From assembly GCF_902459615.1 (NCBI RefSeq), contig NZ_CABPSA010000003.1, positions 186,001 through 250,000 on the forward strand: DNA of 64,000 bases, written 5' to 3'. Under the pieces are notes generated by a model. It saw only the letters and a program-made list of their open reading frames with translations. It did not search any database and was not told the DNA's origin. The stretch is from Pandoraea commovens (GTDB lineage: Bacteria; Pseudomonadota; Gammaproteobacteria; Burkholderiales; Burkholderiaceae). The translations under genes and the position numbers were made by a program. Of this stretch, positions 37,269-45,836 are shown one piece after another; within the stretch, counting starts at the first letter, position 1; each line of letters opens with the position of its first letter.

Positions 37269-38384
37269 TCAGCGCCCATGCCATGTTTCCCACAGCCCGC
37301 GCCAGAACGCATTCGCATTGCGACGCGCGCGCCAGCGCAGATTCGGCAGTGCGACGCCGAGCCATTGCGCAGCATCGTCGATGCGGCGCTCGCCGAAACG
37401 CCCGGGGGCTTCGAACAGATCGAGATAGGCCTGACGGTAGTGCCCGACCAGGGTGGCGTCGTGATAGTAGGTTTCCATCCACTTGCGCGACGCCGCACCG
37501 ATCTCCGCGCGCAACGCCGCATTCGTCAGCAACGCCACCAGCGGTGCCTCAGCCGCTTCGAGCGGCACGTCGACCCAGGGCAAATCGCACGCCCCCGTGA
37601 GACGCCGTAATTGGGATTGCACGCGATTGTCGAGATGTCCCAGCGTGGGCTTGCCTTGCGATAACGCTTCGAGCCCGGAGAGGTGATAGTTGCCCGTCAC
37701 GCATTCGTCGAGCGCAATCGCGGCACGCTGCTTGATTCGCAAACACTCGTCGTGCGGTGTGCCGGTGATCAGCCGGACTTCACACAGCCCGCGACGTTCG
37801 AGTTTTCGCAGCAGACGCAATGTCTGCGGCGCCCCCTTCGTCTCCCAGCGTTTGCGCCATCCGGACGAGCGCCCGCTTGGCGAGAACACGACCACCGGCC
37901 GCCCCGTCTCGCCCGCGCATTCGGGATGTGGCAGATAACGTGCGTCGTCGAGCGGCACGATGTTGGGCACAACGCGAGCGAACGGGTAGAAGCGCTCCGG
38001 CCCCTGCGCAATCACGAGTTGGGGGAGCGGGTCGTTGACGATGCGCTCGCGCATCGAAGCATCGTCGCGAGACCAAAGCTCGGGCGCAGAGTGAAACTGA
38101 CGGATCAGCTTCTTGTTGCCGAAGCGCGTGAGCAGATCCGCGCCGAACGTCGTTTCCATCGGGAAAATCTGATGAATATGGATGACGTCCGCTTCGGCGA
38201 GGACGTCGAGCGCTTCCTCACGCTGACACTGCCAGTCGAGATCGACGGCGAACGTGCGCGATGCATACGCCGCAGCGTTGTAGACAACATGCCGCGCCGC
38301 GATGTCGGTGTGCCGGTTCAGTGCCGCGACGATATTGCCCGGACTGCCCGCTACCGGTGTGTGGGAGAGGTGAACGACCTTCAT
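37269..38384 (-). CDS. Glycosyltransferase (GT4-like)
   Basis: A 371-residue protein with a GT-B layout. The N-terminal half starts KVVHLSHTPVAGSPGNIV, with HIHQIFP in a strand-loop, and the C-terminal half has the donor-site pattern ECVTGNYHLSGLEALSQGKPTLG, where Glu-Ala-Leu-Ser-Gln-Gly-Lys-Pro resembles the EAxxxGxP motif of family 4. It stands alone without other polysaccharide genes, so acceptor and product are unknown. The start overlaps no neighbour. Confidence 0.72.
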   Translation of the reverse strand: MKVVHLSHTPVAGSPGNIVAALNRHTDIAARHVVYNAAAYASRTFAVDLDWQCQREEALDVLAEADVIHIHQIFPMETTFGADLLTRFGNKKLIRQFHSAPELWSRDDASMRERIVNDPLPQLVIAQGPERFYPFARVVPNIVPLDDARYLPHPECAGETGRPVVVFSPSGRSSGWRKRWETKGAPQTLRLLRKLERRGLCEVRLITGTPHDECLRIKQRAAIALDECVTGNYHLSGLEALSQGKPTLGHLDNRVQSQLRRLTGACDLPWVDVPLEAAEAPLVALLTNAALRAEIGAASRKWMETYYHDATLVGHYRQAYLDLFEAPGRFGERRIDDAAQWLGVALPNLRWRARRNANAFWRGLWETWHGR

Positions 38385-38691
38385 GCGCGCAGTCTAGATC
38401 GACGTTCGGCGCGTGAGTTTACGTACGACGGTGAGCCAGCTTACGTCGCGTTACGGCGGTAATACGTTGACGTCGACATTCCCACGATGGCCGACTTGCG
38501 GGTGACGTTCACCGAAGCCCGCAGTGACGCGGCGTTCGAAGCGACTCCCCTTCGGGACAACATGTCTTCGCAGCCCTTACGACCGCCTCCGAAGCCCCGA
38601 AGTCCGTTGCATTTCTTACGCTTACGACGCGCCAACGAGAGACGTGAAAATCCGACGTCTCCCAGTTGGCTTGCCTCGCGTGTCCCGATCG
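38385..38691. other. Gap between glycosyltransferase and SDR genes
   Basis: 307 bp. The inverted repeat GAGACGT-N9-ACGTCTC (38639-38661) lies 31 bp past the SDR stop and may help end its transcript, though no T-run follows. A 64-codon minus-strand frame (38441-38635) rich in Arg and Lys starts with TTG without a ribosome-binding site and is not called. Confidence 0.5.
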
Positions 38692-39435
38692 TCAGGCGTT
38701 GAAACCGCCGTCGATGGTCAGGCTCGCGCCCGTCACAAAACCGGCGTCTTCGCTGGCGACATACGCCACCATCGCTGCGATCTCTGCCGGGTGCGCATGA
38801 CGCTTGATCGCCATCACGTCGTGCATGCTGCCCGCATGATCGCCAGCGGCCGGGTTCATGTCGGTGTTGGTCGGTCCCGGCTGTACGTTGTTGACGGTGA
38901 TCCCACGCGGGCCGAGGTCACGCGCCATGCCCTTCACGAGACCGACGAGCGCCGACTTGCTCATCGCGTACGTGGCGAAACCGGGGAACGGAATGCGCTC
39001 GGCATTGCACGAGCCGATGTTGATGATGCGGCCGCCGTCGCCCATGTGCGCGAGCGCTGCCTTCGACGCGACGAAGACGGCTCGCACGTTGATGTTGAGC
39101 ATGCGATCGAACTCGTCGAGCGCCAGGTCGGCGATGTTGCCCGTGGAGAAGACACCGGCGTTGTTCACCAGAATGTCGATCTTGCCGAGTTGACGTGCCG
39201 CCTCGTTCACCGCACGCGTGAGCGTTTCGGGGTCTGCGACGTCCGCCTGAAGGGCAATCGCCCGGCCGCCGGCGGCCTGAATGCGCGCAGCCAGCACTTC
39301 GGCAGCCTCCTTCGAGCCGTGATACGTAAAGGCGACCGCAGCGCCGTCGTCGGCGAGTCGCTGCACGACAGCCGCGCCGATACCGCGCGAGCCGCCCGTC
39401 ACGAAAGCCACCTTGCCTTGAAAGTTCGTTGCCAT
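38692..39435 (-). CDS. Short-chain dehydrogenase/reductase
   Basis: A 247-residue classical SDR using NAD(P)H. The cofactor loop is TGGSRGIG, the structural NNAG motif is present, and the catalytic Ser-Tyr-Lys triad appears as IGSC and YAMSK. The ending SLTIDGGFNA is the common SDR tail. The ATG at 39435 is used. It is divergent from a LysR gene 108 bp away, a frequent regulator-target pair. The substrate is unknown; relatives are annotated as 3-oxoacyl-ACP reductase-like. Confidence 0.88.
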   Translation of the reverse strand: MATNFQGKVAFVTGGSRGIGAAVVQRLADDGAAVAFTYHGSKEAAEVLAARIQAAGGRAIALQADVADPETLTRAVNEAARQLGKIDILVNNAGVFSTGNIADLALDEFDRMLNINVRAVFVASKAALAHMGDGGRIINIGSCNAERIPFPGFATYAMSKSALVGLVKGMARDLGPRGITVNNVQPGPTNTDMNPAAGDHAGSMHDVMAIKRHAHPAEIAAMVAYVASEDAGFVTGASLTIDGGFNA

Positions 39436-39543
39436 GATGTTGCTCCACTGAGTTAGGAAGTGAACGCAGTATCGGCTTCGAATTACCTTCAAACTAGACC
39501 ATAATGCTGATCATCACTTTCAACCCAATGGAACAGGTGAGAG

Positions 39544-40494
39544 ATGGACGCGCTGCATCTGATCGAATCGTTCGTGCTAAGCGCCCGTGCCGGGAGCTTC
39601 TCGGCGGCTGCGCGTCGACTGGGTATGACGCCTGCCGCCGTCAGCAAAAACGTGGCGCGCCTTGAAGCGCAGCTTGGCCTGCGACTGTTCCATCGCAGCA
39701 CCCGCAGCCTCACGCTGACCGCGGGTGGTGAACGATTCCTGCTTGATGTCGACAGCCCGTTCGCGGCGCTGACCGACGCGTTTTCACGTGCGGCCGAGCG
39801 CGAGAGCGCACCGTCTGGAACGCTGAAAGTGAGCGTGGCGCACTCGTTCGGGCGCGAGTATCTCGTCCCGATGTTGGGCGACTTTCTCGCCCGCTATCCG
39901 GACATCGTGCCTGACTGGCGTTTCGATAATCGCAGCGTGGACGTTGTCGGCGAGGGATTCGATGCGGCCATTGGCGGCGGCATCGAACTCACACCGGGCG
40001 TCATCGCGCGGCGTCTCGCACCGACCTATGCGGTGATGTGCACTTCCGCTGCGTATATGGCGGGACGCAAGGTGCCGATGCACCCCTCTGATCTAACGAC
40101 GCTCGACGCGGTGATCCGCCGCTCCGGCATGACGGGACGTTTGCGCGCGTGGGACTTGCGCAATGTCGACGGTGAGCGCATCACCGTCGAAGCCCGAACG
40201 CGGATGATCTTCGACGATCCCGAGGCGATGGCGCACGCCGTTGCGCTGGGTTATGGCGTGGCGCTCCTGCCCATGCCTCACGCTGCCCCGATGCTCGCCG
40301 ACGGCCGTATTCAGCGGCTACTGCCGGGATGGTTCGACGAGTACGGCGGTGTGTCCATCTACTACTCAAACAAGAAGTTGCTGCCGTTGCGCACGCGCGT
40401 GTTTGTCGATCACGTGGCGCAGGCGTTCGAAGCACAACAACTCGCAGCACGCTTCGACTGGCGATGGACTGCGACGGCGGGAAAGTCAAAGTAG
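39544..40494 (+). CDS. LysR-family transcriptional regulator
   Basis: A 316-residue LysR regulator. The N-terminal helix-turn-helix covers FVLSARAGSFSAAARRLGMTPAAVSKNVARLE, and the remaining chain is the periplasmic-binding-protein-like effector domain. It is of the CrgA/DsdC-like broad group common in Burkholderia, often paired with an SDR. It probably controls the divergent SDR gene across a shared 108-bp region that contains CTGATCATCA. Effector unknown. Confidence 0.88.
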   Translation: MDALHLIESFVLSARAGSFSAAARRLGMTPAAVSKNVARLEAQLGLRLFHRSTRSLTLTAGGERFLLDVDSPFAALTDAFSRAAERESAPSGTLKVSVAHSFGREYLVPMLGDFLARYPDIVPDWRFDNRSVDVVGEGFDAAIGGGIELTPGVIARRLAPTYAVMCTSAAYMAGRKVPMHPSDLTTLDAVIRRSGMTGRLRAWDLRNVDGERITVEARTRMIFDDPEAMAHAVALGYGVALLPMPHAAPMLADGRIQRLLPGWFDEYGGVSIYYSNKKLLPLRTRVFVDHVAQAFEAQQLAARFDWRWTATAGKSK

Positions 40495-40512
40495 GGGCGA
40501 TCTGAACGCCCT

Positions 40513-40872
40513 TTAGCGATGCGCGAGGATGTTGAGCAGACGACCGAGCGGATCTCGGACGTAGAAACGCCGCACGCCCCACGGTTCGTCGGCAGGGCCG
40601 TATTCGATGGCGACATCCGCTTCGCGCATACGGGCGAGCGCCTCGTCGACGTCATCCACTTCGACGGACAGATCCGGCACCGGTGTGCCGCTGCCGCCTT
40701 CGGTAGCGACGCTCATCTGCACGGACATCTTCGACGCATTGCCATACGTCGCAATCCAGCCGCGGTCCATCAACAGATCCAGCCCCAGCAGTTCGCCGTA
40801 AAAGCGCTGCGCCGCTTGCAGCGCCTGTGGCGTCGGCGCGGCGAGATTCGCAACAATGCGGTTGACCTTCAT
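40513..40872 (-). CDS. VOC-superfamily protein (glyoxalase/bleomycin-resistance fold)
   Basis: A 119-residue single VOC module. It begins KVNRIVANL, has FYGELLGLDLLMDRGW and the closing RRFYVRDPLGRLLNILAHR block, where the final Asp-Pro-x-Gly-x-x-x-x-Ile/Val is the VOC signature. Metal ligands cannot be fixed with confidence. Function open: lyase, dioxygenase or antibiotic-binding. It is convergent with the LysR gene, 18 bp apart. Confidence 0.8.
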   Translation of the reverse strand: MKVNRIVANLAAPTPQALQAAQRFYGELLGLDLLMDRGWIATYGNASKMSVQMSVATEGGSGTPVPDLSVEVDDVDEALARMREADVAIEYGPADEPWGVRRFYVRDPLGRLLNILAHR

Positions 40873-41092
40873 CTTCGTCCTCTCAGAGATGGTGCAGATA
40901 TCGGTGCCCGTCGTCGTCGGGGCAATGCCTGAGCGCTTGTCTTTGACAACGTTAAAAGCGTAGCACGCGACCTAGGATTGACCGCACCTTGCGTTGTCGC
41001 CGTCCGTGCACTGTAATGAAAGCGTCTGCCGACGCGGTTTTCGGGGAGGAGAACGCCCCTGCGTCGACTGCCACGGGGGTGGGAGATCCATC

Positions 41093-41602
41093 ATGGACAC
41101 CACCGGAAGGACATTGCGTACATTGGGTGCGTCACGTTCATCGCACATTCTGCATGTGCCACCGACGCAGCGCGGTCTGCACTGGCTGTGGAAAGCCGTG
41201 TGGGTGACGTGCGCCCTCGGGGCGAGTGCGGCGAGCGCCGAACCACCGAACTCCCCCTTTCCGCCGCCAACGCTGGAGGTGGAAGCTGCCGTCGGTCAGA
41301 AGGTCATGATTTGGGAGCAGACCAATCACAGCGTACTGTGCCGCGACCTTGGCTCACCGACCTTCGAACTCGACTCGCGCCCTACGCTCGGCGAGGTGGC
41401 GCCGGAGTGGATCAGCTACGTCGTCCCGAAGGGTCAGCGATGCGAGGATATGAAGTTCTCGGGCATGATCGTCTGGTATCAGGCGGGCAACGTGCCGGGC
41501 ACCGATGTCGTGACATGGCGCGTCGGCTTCCCCCGCGAGTTCGGCAGCCACACACCGAACACGGGTGATCATCTCGTCACAACGCACATCGTTATACGGT
41601 GA
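41093..41602 (+). CDS. Secreted hypothetical protein
   Basis: A 169-residue product of unknown function. ATG 41093 has GGGAG seven bases upstream; the frame is open earlier, from 40994. A hydrophobic segment around residues 36-52 (WVTCALGASAASA) ends in ASA, a signal-peptidase-I-like site, although a 35-residue N-terminal region precedes it. The mature part has two Cys (VLCRDLG, QRCEDMK) that could form one disulfide, and a beta-rich look. Not recognised as any family. Two small membrane ORFs follow. Confidence 0.6.
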   Translation: MDTTGRTLRTLGASRSSHILHVPPTQRGLHWLWKAVWVTCALGASAASAEPPNSPFPPPTLEVEAAVGQKVMIWEQTNHSVLCRDLGSPTFELDSRPTLGEVAPEWISYVVPKGQRCEDMKFSGMIVWYQAGNVPGTDVVTWRVGFPREFGSHTPNTGDHLVTTHIVIR

Positions 41603-41730
41603 CGCAGTCACCCACTTCGGGATTATTCGGATTTGCCAGGCGATTTCTGACGAATCGCTTGCACTCGACGTATTGGGCCGAAATAGAATTTCCTCCGTGC
41701 CCCCTGCGCTGTACTTGTTCAGAAATCCCA

Positions 41731-41910
41731 ATGATCAGACTCCCCTCCGAAACCCGAAAGAAACTCCGACACGTTGCGAACTTTGCGCTGATCGGTGCCA
41801 CGCTGACCGGCGTCGCCGTTGGTCGTACGGATCTTCCCTACGACCCGCGCGACATTGTCGGCCTCATGACTGCGGCACTCGCCGCAATCTGGATTTTTCG
41901 CCGACGGTGA
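41731..41910 (+). CDS. Small membrane protein, hypothetical
   Basis: A 59-residue candidate: a basic start (MIRLPSETRKKLRH), then two hydrophobic stretches (FALIGATLTGVAVG and GLMTAALAAIWIF) separated by a short polar loop, ending in FRRR. No clear ribosome-binding site; the frame stays open back to 41599. It is 6 bp upstream of the next small ORF, suggesting a pair. No family recognised. Confidence 0.45.
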   Translation: MIRLPSETRKKLRHVANFALIGATLTGVAVGRTDLPYDPRDIVGLMTAALAAIWIFRRR

Positions 41911-41916
41911 CGCGAT

Positions 41917-42237
41917 ATGTGGCTGGATATTAAATTCGACGCCAACTGGGTCGATTGCGGGGCCGCAATCAGTGGCATTTCTTACGTTGCGTGGCAAACG
42001 TGGCGAACTCGGCGACAAGGCGTTCGCAGACCGATTGCGATTTCCCATGACTTCGCTTTTGGCGTTGCGTTTTTCCCGCAGTGGCTGCTGCTGATCTGTG
42101 TGATGTCGTCGACCATCGTCGACGGACTCGCCAACGCGAGTCGTATCAGTTTGTGCGTCGCAGGGAGTTATGCGCTCGGTGCAATGTGGGACGCCCAATT
42201 TGCTGGCCGGTCGTGCCACGAAAAAAGAAGTGGCTAG
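41917..42237 (+). CDS. Small inner-membrane protein, hypothetical
   Basis: A 106-residue protein with hydrophobic segments around residues 14-26, 46-64 and 76-92 and a cytoplasmic-type basic loop (WRTRRQGVRRP) between the first two. It follows the 59-codon ORF by 6 bp. Not recognised. Together the two could be a small membrane complex, a remnant of a larger gene, or non-coding; the codon pattern is ordinary. Confidence 0.45.
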   Translation: MWLDIKFDANWVDCGAAISGISYVAWQTWRTRRQGVRRPIAISHDFAFGVAFFPQWLLLICVMSSTIVDGLANASRISLCVAGSYALGAMWDAQFAGRSCHEKRSG

Positions 42238-42270
42238 CCACGCTTCCGTCCTCCGGCCATCCCGACGTCG

Positions 42271-42318
42271 TTACGCAAAAAAACCCCGACGCGCATCGCT
42301 GCGTCGGGGTTTGCGTAA
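42271..42318 (-). terminator. Terminator of icd
   Basis: A long perfect stem (AAACCCCGACGC with GCGTCGGGGTTT, 42281-42312), extended by TTACGC/GCGTAA outside, has seven T residues on the minus strand. Confidence 0.9.
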
Positions 42319-42353
42319 GTCATTGCAGGGCGACTCGCCCCGCGATGGCTTCT

Positions 42354-43607
42354 TTACATGTTCTCGATCATCACATCGCCGAAGCCGGAGCACGACACCT
42401 GCGTGGCGCCTTCCATCAGACGCGCAAAGTCGTACGTCACCTTCTTCGACAGAATCGATTTTTCCATCGACGCGATGATGCGGTCCGCAGCCTCCGTCCA
42501 GCCCATATGACGCAGCATCATCTCCGCCGACAAAATCTCCGAGCCAGGATTCACGTAGTCCTTGCCCGCGTACTTCGGCGCGGTGCCGTGCGTCGCTTCG
42601 AACATCGCGACCGAATCGGACAAGTTTGCGCCCGGCGCGATACCGATGCCGCCGACCTGTGCCGCGAGTGCGTCGGAAACGTAATCGCCATTCAGGTTCA
42701 GCGTGGCAATCACGTCGTACTCTGCGGGACGCAGCAGGATCTGTTGCAGGAAGGCGTCCGCAATCGAGTCCTTGATGGTGATCTCCTTGCCCGTCTTCGG
42801 ATTCTTCACCTTGCACCACGGACCACCGTCGATCTCCGTTGCCGCAAACTCCTTCTTCGCAAGTTCGTATCCCCAGTCGCGGAACGCGCCTTCGGTGAAC
42901 TTCATGATGTTGCCCTTGTGCACGAGCGTCACCGTGTCGCGGTTATTGTCGATCGCGTACTGAATCGCCTTGCGCACCAGACGCTCGGTGCCCTCGCGCG
43001 ACACCGGCTTCACACCAATGCCCGACGTCTGCGGAAAGCGAATTTTGCTCACACCCATCTCGTTCTGCAGGAACGCGATCAACTTCTTCGCGCCCGCCGA
43101 TTCGGCTTCCCACTCGATGCCCGCATAGATGTCTTCCGAGTTCTCACGGAAGATCACCATGTTGATCTTCTCCGGCTGACGCACCGGCGATGGCACGCCC
43201 TTGAAGTACTGCACCGGACGCAAACACACGTACAGATCGAGTTGCTGACGCAGCGCCACATTGAGCGAGCGAATGCCGCCCCCCACCGGAGTCGTCAACG
43301 GCCCCTTGATCGACACGACGTAGTCCTTCACGACCTGGAGGGTTTCGTCAGGCAGCCACACGTCCGGACCATAGATGCGCGTCGACTTTTCGCCCGCGTA
43401 GATCTCCATCCAACTGATCTTGCGCTTGCCGCCGTAGGCCTTTTCCACCGCCGCGTCGACGACCTTGAGCATCACCGGCGTGATGTCCACGCCCGTGCCG
43501 TCACCTTCGATGTACGGGATGATCGGATTGTCCGGCACGTTCAGGGAGAAATCCTTGTTGACGGTGATCTTCTCGCCTGCCGGGACCTTGATGTGCTGAT
43601 ACGACAT
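42354..43607 (-). CDS. icd: NADP-dependent isocitrate dehydrogenase
   Basis: TCA-cycle enzyme making 2-oxoglutarate, CO2 and NADPH. 417 residues, as in E. coli Icd. Motifs: [12 protein letters not shown] at the N-terminus, the phosphorylatable Ser loop in [30 protein letters not shown], and the NADP-selecting [14 protein letters not shown]-type block. Single gene with its own terminator; a 14-bp palindrome sits 176 bp upstream in the region shared with rluE. Confidence 0.97.
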   Translation of the reverse strand: MSYQHIKVPAGEKITVNKDFSLNVPDNPIIPYIEGDGTGVDITPVMLKVVDAAVEKAYGGKRKISWMEIYAGEKSTRIYGPDVWLPDETLQVVKDYVVSIKGPLTTPVGGGIRSLNVALRQQLDLYVCLRPVQYFKGVPSPVRQPEKINMVIFRENSEDIYAGIEWEAESAGAKKLIAFLQNEMGVSKIRFPQTSGIGVKPVSREGTERLVRKAIQYAIDNNRDTVTLVHKGNIMKFTEGAFRDWGYELAKKEFAATEIDGGPWCKVKNPKTGKEITIKDSIADAFLQQILLRPAEYDVIATLNLNGDYVSDALAAQVGGIGIAPGANLSDSVAMFEATHGTAPKYAGKDYVNPGSEILSAEMMLRHMGWTEAADRIIASMEKSILSKKVTYDFARLMEGATQVSCSGFGDVMIENM

Positions 43608-43782
43608 GGTGGGGCTCCAATTGGATGGATCGGAATGCGTGCATCAGATGGCTTGCGTCGGACAGCATGAGCGGCCGGTACGTGCGCACCACGAAACCGC
43701 ATTGTGGTCGATACGTGAACGCCCTGCGCAGCGCTGCCTTATTTTAGTCATAGCGCTTCGAAATGCGTGTGACACAAATCAA

Positions 43783-43796
43783 GTCTTATATAAGAC
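43783..43796. promoter_or_regulatory. 14-bp palindrome between icd and rluE
   Basis: GTCTTATATAAGAC is a perfect palindrome in the 270-bp divergent gap. Thirteen of its bases (TCTTATATAAGAC) recur exactly at 58911-58923. This size and symmetry suit a dimeric repressor such as a GntR-type protein; the binding protein is not identified. Confidence 0.6.
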
Positions 43797-43877
43797 ATAA
43801 GAGTGACGTTTTCGATTATGCATTAACATGTCGCCGCTGACCAGCTTCCTCAGGCATCCCCCTCGCCATCACCCGGT

Positions 43878-44468
43878 ATGACACTTCTCGCTCTCAATAA
43901 GCCTTTCGGTACGATCTGCCAGTTTTCGCCGCATCCGACGCGCCCGACGCTCGCCGAGTGGATCGATCTCCCAGACGTCTATCCGGCGGGCCGTCTCGAC
44001 GCCGACAGCGAAGGCTTGCTACTGCTCACCGACGACGGCCGCTTGCAGGCGCGCATCGCAGAGCCCGAGCGAAAGCTGCCCAAGACCTATTGGGCGCAGG
44101 TCGAAGGTGCGTACGACGAAGCGGCCGTGGCCCGTCTTCGTGGCGGCCTCGATCTGGGCGACTTCGTCACGTTGCCGTGCGAGGCACGCGAAATCCCCGA
44201 GCCCGAGCATCTCTGGGCACGCAATCCGCCGATCCGCTACCGCGCCAGCATTCCGACGCACTGGCTCGAAATCAAACTCGTCGAAGGCAAGAATCGCCAG
44301 GTCAGACGCATGACGGCGGCCGTCGGCAAACCGACACTTCGGCTCGTGCGCGTGGCCATCGGCCCGGTCGACGTCTTTTCGTTAAATCTCTCACCCGGTC
44401 AGTGGTGCGAACTGCCGCAACAAATACTTACACTTTCCGGTCAACGTAGCCGTCGTCCATCTCGTTGA
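43878..44468 (+). CDS. rluE: 23S rRNA pseudouridine synthase, RluE type
   Basis: A 196-residue RsuA/RluB/E/F-family synthase without an S4 domain. The catalytic Asp41 is in [14 protein letters not shown], preceded by [14 protein letters not shown] and followed by KTYWAQVEG and [15 protein letters not shown]. The lack of an N-terminal S4 domain favours RluE (23S U2457 in E. coli). Possibly followed by the small secreted peptide gene 51 bp later. Confidence 0.9.
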   Translation: MTLLALNKPFGTICQFSPHPTRPTLAEWIDLPDVYPAGRLDADSEGLLLLTDDGRLQARIAEPERKLPKTYWAQVEGAYDEAAVARLRGGLDLGDFVTLPCEAREIPEPEHLWARNPPIRYRASIPTHWLEIKLVEGKNRQVRRMTAAVGKPTLRLVRVAIGPVDVFSLNLSPGQWCELPQQILTLSGQRSRRPSR

Positions 44469-44519
44469 GGGAACAGGTGCGCAACATACGCACCACTACC
44501 GAAACGAGGAAACCACATC

Positions 44520-44765
44520 ATGAACAAACTGCTGCTCGCACTGACCGCCGGCCTGATCGTGTCCGGTGCCGCGATGGCCCAACAATCGGCGCCCGCGACG
44601 GCGCCTGTCGCTCCGGCGGCGCCCGCAGCAGCAGCGCCTGCGATGGCGGCTCCGGCGGGTGACCATGCCACGCCGGCGAAGAAGACCACCAAGCACAAAA
44701 AGCATCACCACAAGAAGCACGCCAAGAAGCCGATGAGCCAACCGCCGGTCGGTAACAAGCCGTAA
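44520..44765 (+). CDS. Secreted Ala/Pro-rich, Lys/His-rich small protein, Asr-like (first)
   Basis: An 81-residue exported peptide. Signal peptide MNKLLLALTAGLIVSGAAMA, then an Ala/Pro-rich linker to about residue 50, then the basic block KKTTKHKKHHHKKHAKK and a short tail. GAGGA is nine bases upstream. The layout (signal, Ala/Pro linker, Lys/His-rich tail) is that of acid-shock protein Asr of enteric bacteria, although extended identity is not claimed. A metal-, acid- or polyanion-binding periplasmic role is inferred only from composition. Confidence 0.72.
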   Translation: MNKLLLALTAGLIVSGAAMAQQSAPATAPVAPAAPAAAAPAMAAPAGDHATPAKKTTKHKKHHHKKHAKKPMSQPPVGNKP

Positions 44766-44892
44766 TACTTGTCGTCGAAAAAATCCGCGAGCGGGTTGTC
44801 AACCGAAGTTCCGACGGGACGTTAAAGGAGATGACTCACTTCGCGGGTCAACGAGTACACCACCCAAACATCGAGCTCCAACGAGGAATCTC

Positions 44893-45102
44893 ATGAAAAA
44901 ACTGATCGCTGCCCTGGTCGCTGGCCTGTTCGCAACGGGCGTGTTCGCCCAAGCTGCTGCTCCGGCTGCTGCCGACACGGCTGCTCCGGCTGCTGCTAGC
45001 AAGCCGGCTGCCAAGAAGAAGTCGTCGACCCACAAGAAGCACGCCAAGAAGTCGTCGAAGAAGGCTGCTGCTGCCGAAGCTCCGGCCGCTGCAAGCAAGT
45101 AA
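44893..45102 (+). CDS. Secreted Ala/Lys-rich small protein, Asr-like (second)
   Basis: A 69-residue paralogue of the preceding gene. Signal peptide MKKLIAALVAGLFATGVFA, an Ala/Pro linker, then KKKSSTHKKHAKKSSKK and an Ala-rich end. The shared core HKKHAKK marks the two as related. AGGA is six bases before the ATG. It is separated by 127 bp from the first copy and closed by a strong terminator, so the two may be expressed differently. Confidence 0.72.
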   Translation: MKKLIAALVAGLFATGVFAQAAAPAAADTAAPAAASKPAAKKKSSTHKKHAKKSSKKAAAAEAPAAASK

Positions 45103-45142
45103 GTACCGCGTCGCGCAGCACGCCTGCGCAACGTACGGTAAC

Positions 45143-45174
45143 AAGCAGGTTGCTCGTGCAACCTGCTTTTTTTT
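45143..45174 (+). terminator. Terminator after the second Asr-like gene
   Basis: The stem AAGCAGGTTGC / GCAACCTGCTT with a four-base loop and a long T-run is a strong intrinsic terminator. Confidence 0.93.
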
Positions 45175-45315
45175 CGTCCGGCAGATACAATGAGCCGCTA
45201 TCCGCTCGAGGAAAATTCGGGCAAATTCGCCGGATTCCCGACGAATTTGCTGCGGAATTTCCACTGTCGTCCGACCGTATTCTTGACGTCCCCCCGATCT
45301 TCTCAGGAGTCTTTT

Positions 45316-45795
45316 GTGATCCGGATTTCGCGTCAACTGGCCGCGCTCGCCGCCAGCGCAACGTTCACCAGCATCGCCGCCGTCATGGCGCTCGCCCCGG
45401 CAAGCGCCATCGCGCAAATCAAGCAGCCCGGGGAATTCCCGACCGTGCAACTCTCTGCGGGCATGTACCTCATCAAGGCCGAAGTCGCCGCGAACGAGAA
45501 AGACCGCGAACAGGGCCTGATGTATCGCAAGGCCATGGCCGACAATGCGGGCATGCTCTTCGTGTTCGAGCAAAGCGCCGGTCACTGCTTCTGGATGAAG
45601 AACACCGATCTGCCGCTGTCCATCGCGTTCCTCGCCGACGACGGCACGATCGTGAACATCGAGGACATGGAACCGCAAACGGAAGACAACCATTGCCCTC
45701 GTGCTGCTGTGCGATACGCGCTTGAGATGAACAAGGGCTGGTTTGCGAAGAAGAAGATCAAAGCAGGTTCGAAGATCTCCAACCTGCCGCGCTGA
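45316..45795 (+). CDS. DUF192 family secreted protein
   Basis: A 159-residue protein. The GTG start at 45316 has CAGGAG seven bases upstream and directly yields a signal peptide (hydrophobic to ASAIAQ near residue 34). The mature DUF192 domain shows EVAANEKDREQGLMYR, GMLFVFEQSAGHCFWMKNT and LPLSIAFLADDG. The function of DUF192 is not established. The frame is open to 45190 but that extension precedes the signal peptide. Confidence 0.87.
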   Translation: MIRISRQLAALAASATFTSIAAVMALAPASAIAQIKQPGEFPTVQLSAGMYLIKAEVAANEKDREQGLMYRKAMADNAGMLFVFEQSAGHCFWMKNTDLPLSIAFLADDGTIVNIEDMEPQTEDNHCPRAAVRYALEMNKGWFAKKKIKAGSKISNLPR

Positions 45796-45836
45796 TCCCT
45801 TCCTTGCGCATCCTTCATGCAGCGCGCCGGTAGTCG

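Noticed and set aside
38441-38635. 64-codon basic frame downstream of the SDR gene
   Set aside because: Basic composition looked like a DNA-binding peptide, but the start is TTG with no Shine-Dalgarno sequence and it spans a likely hairpin boundary.
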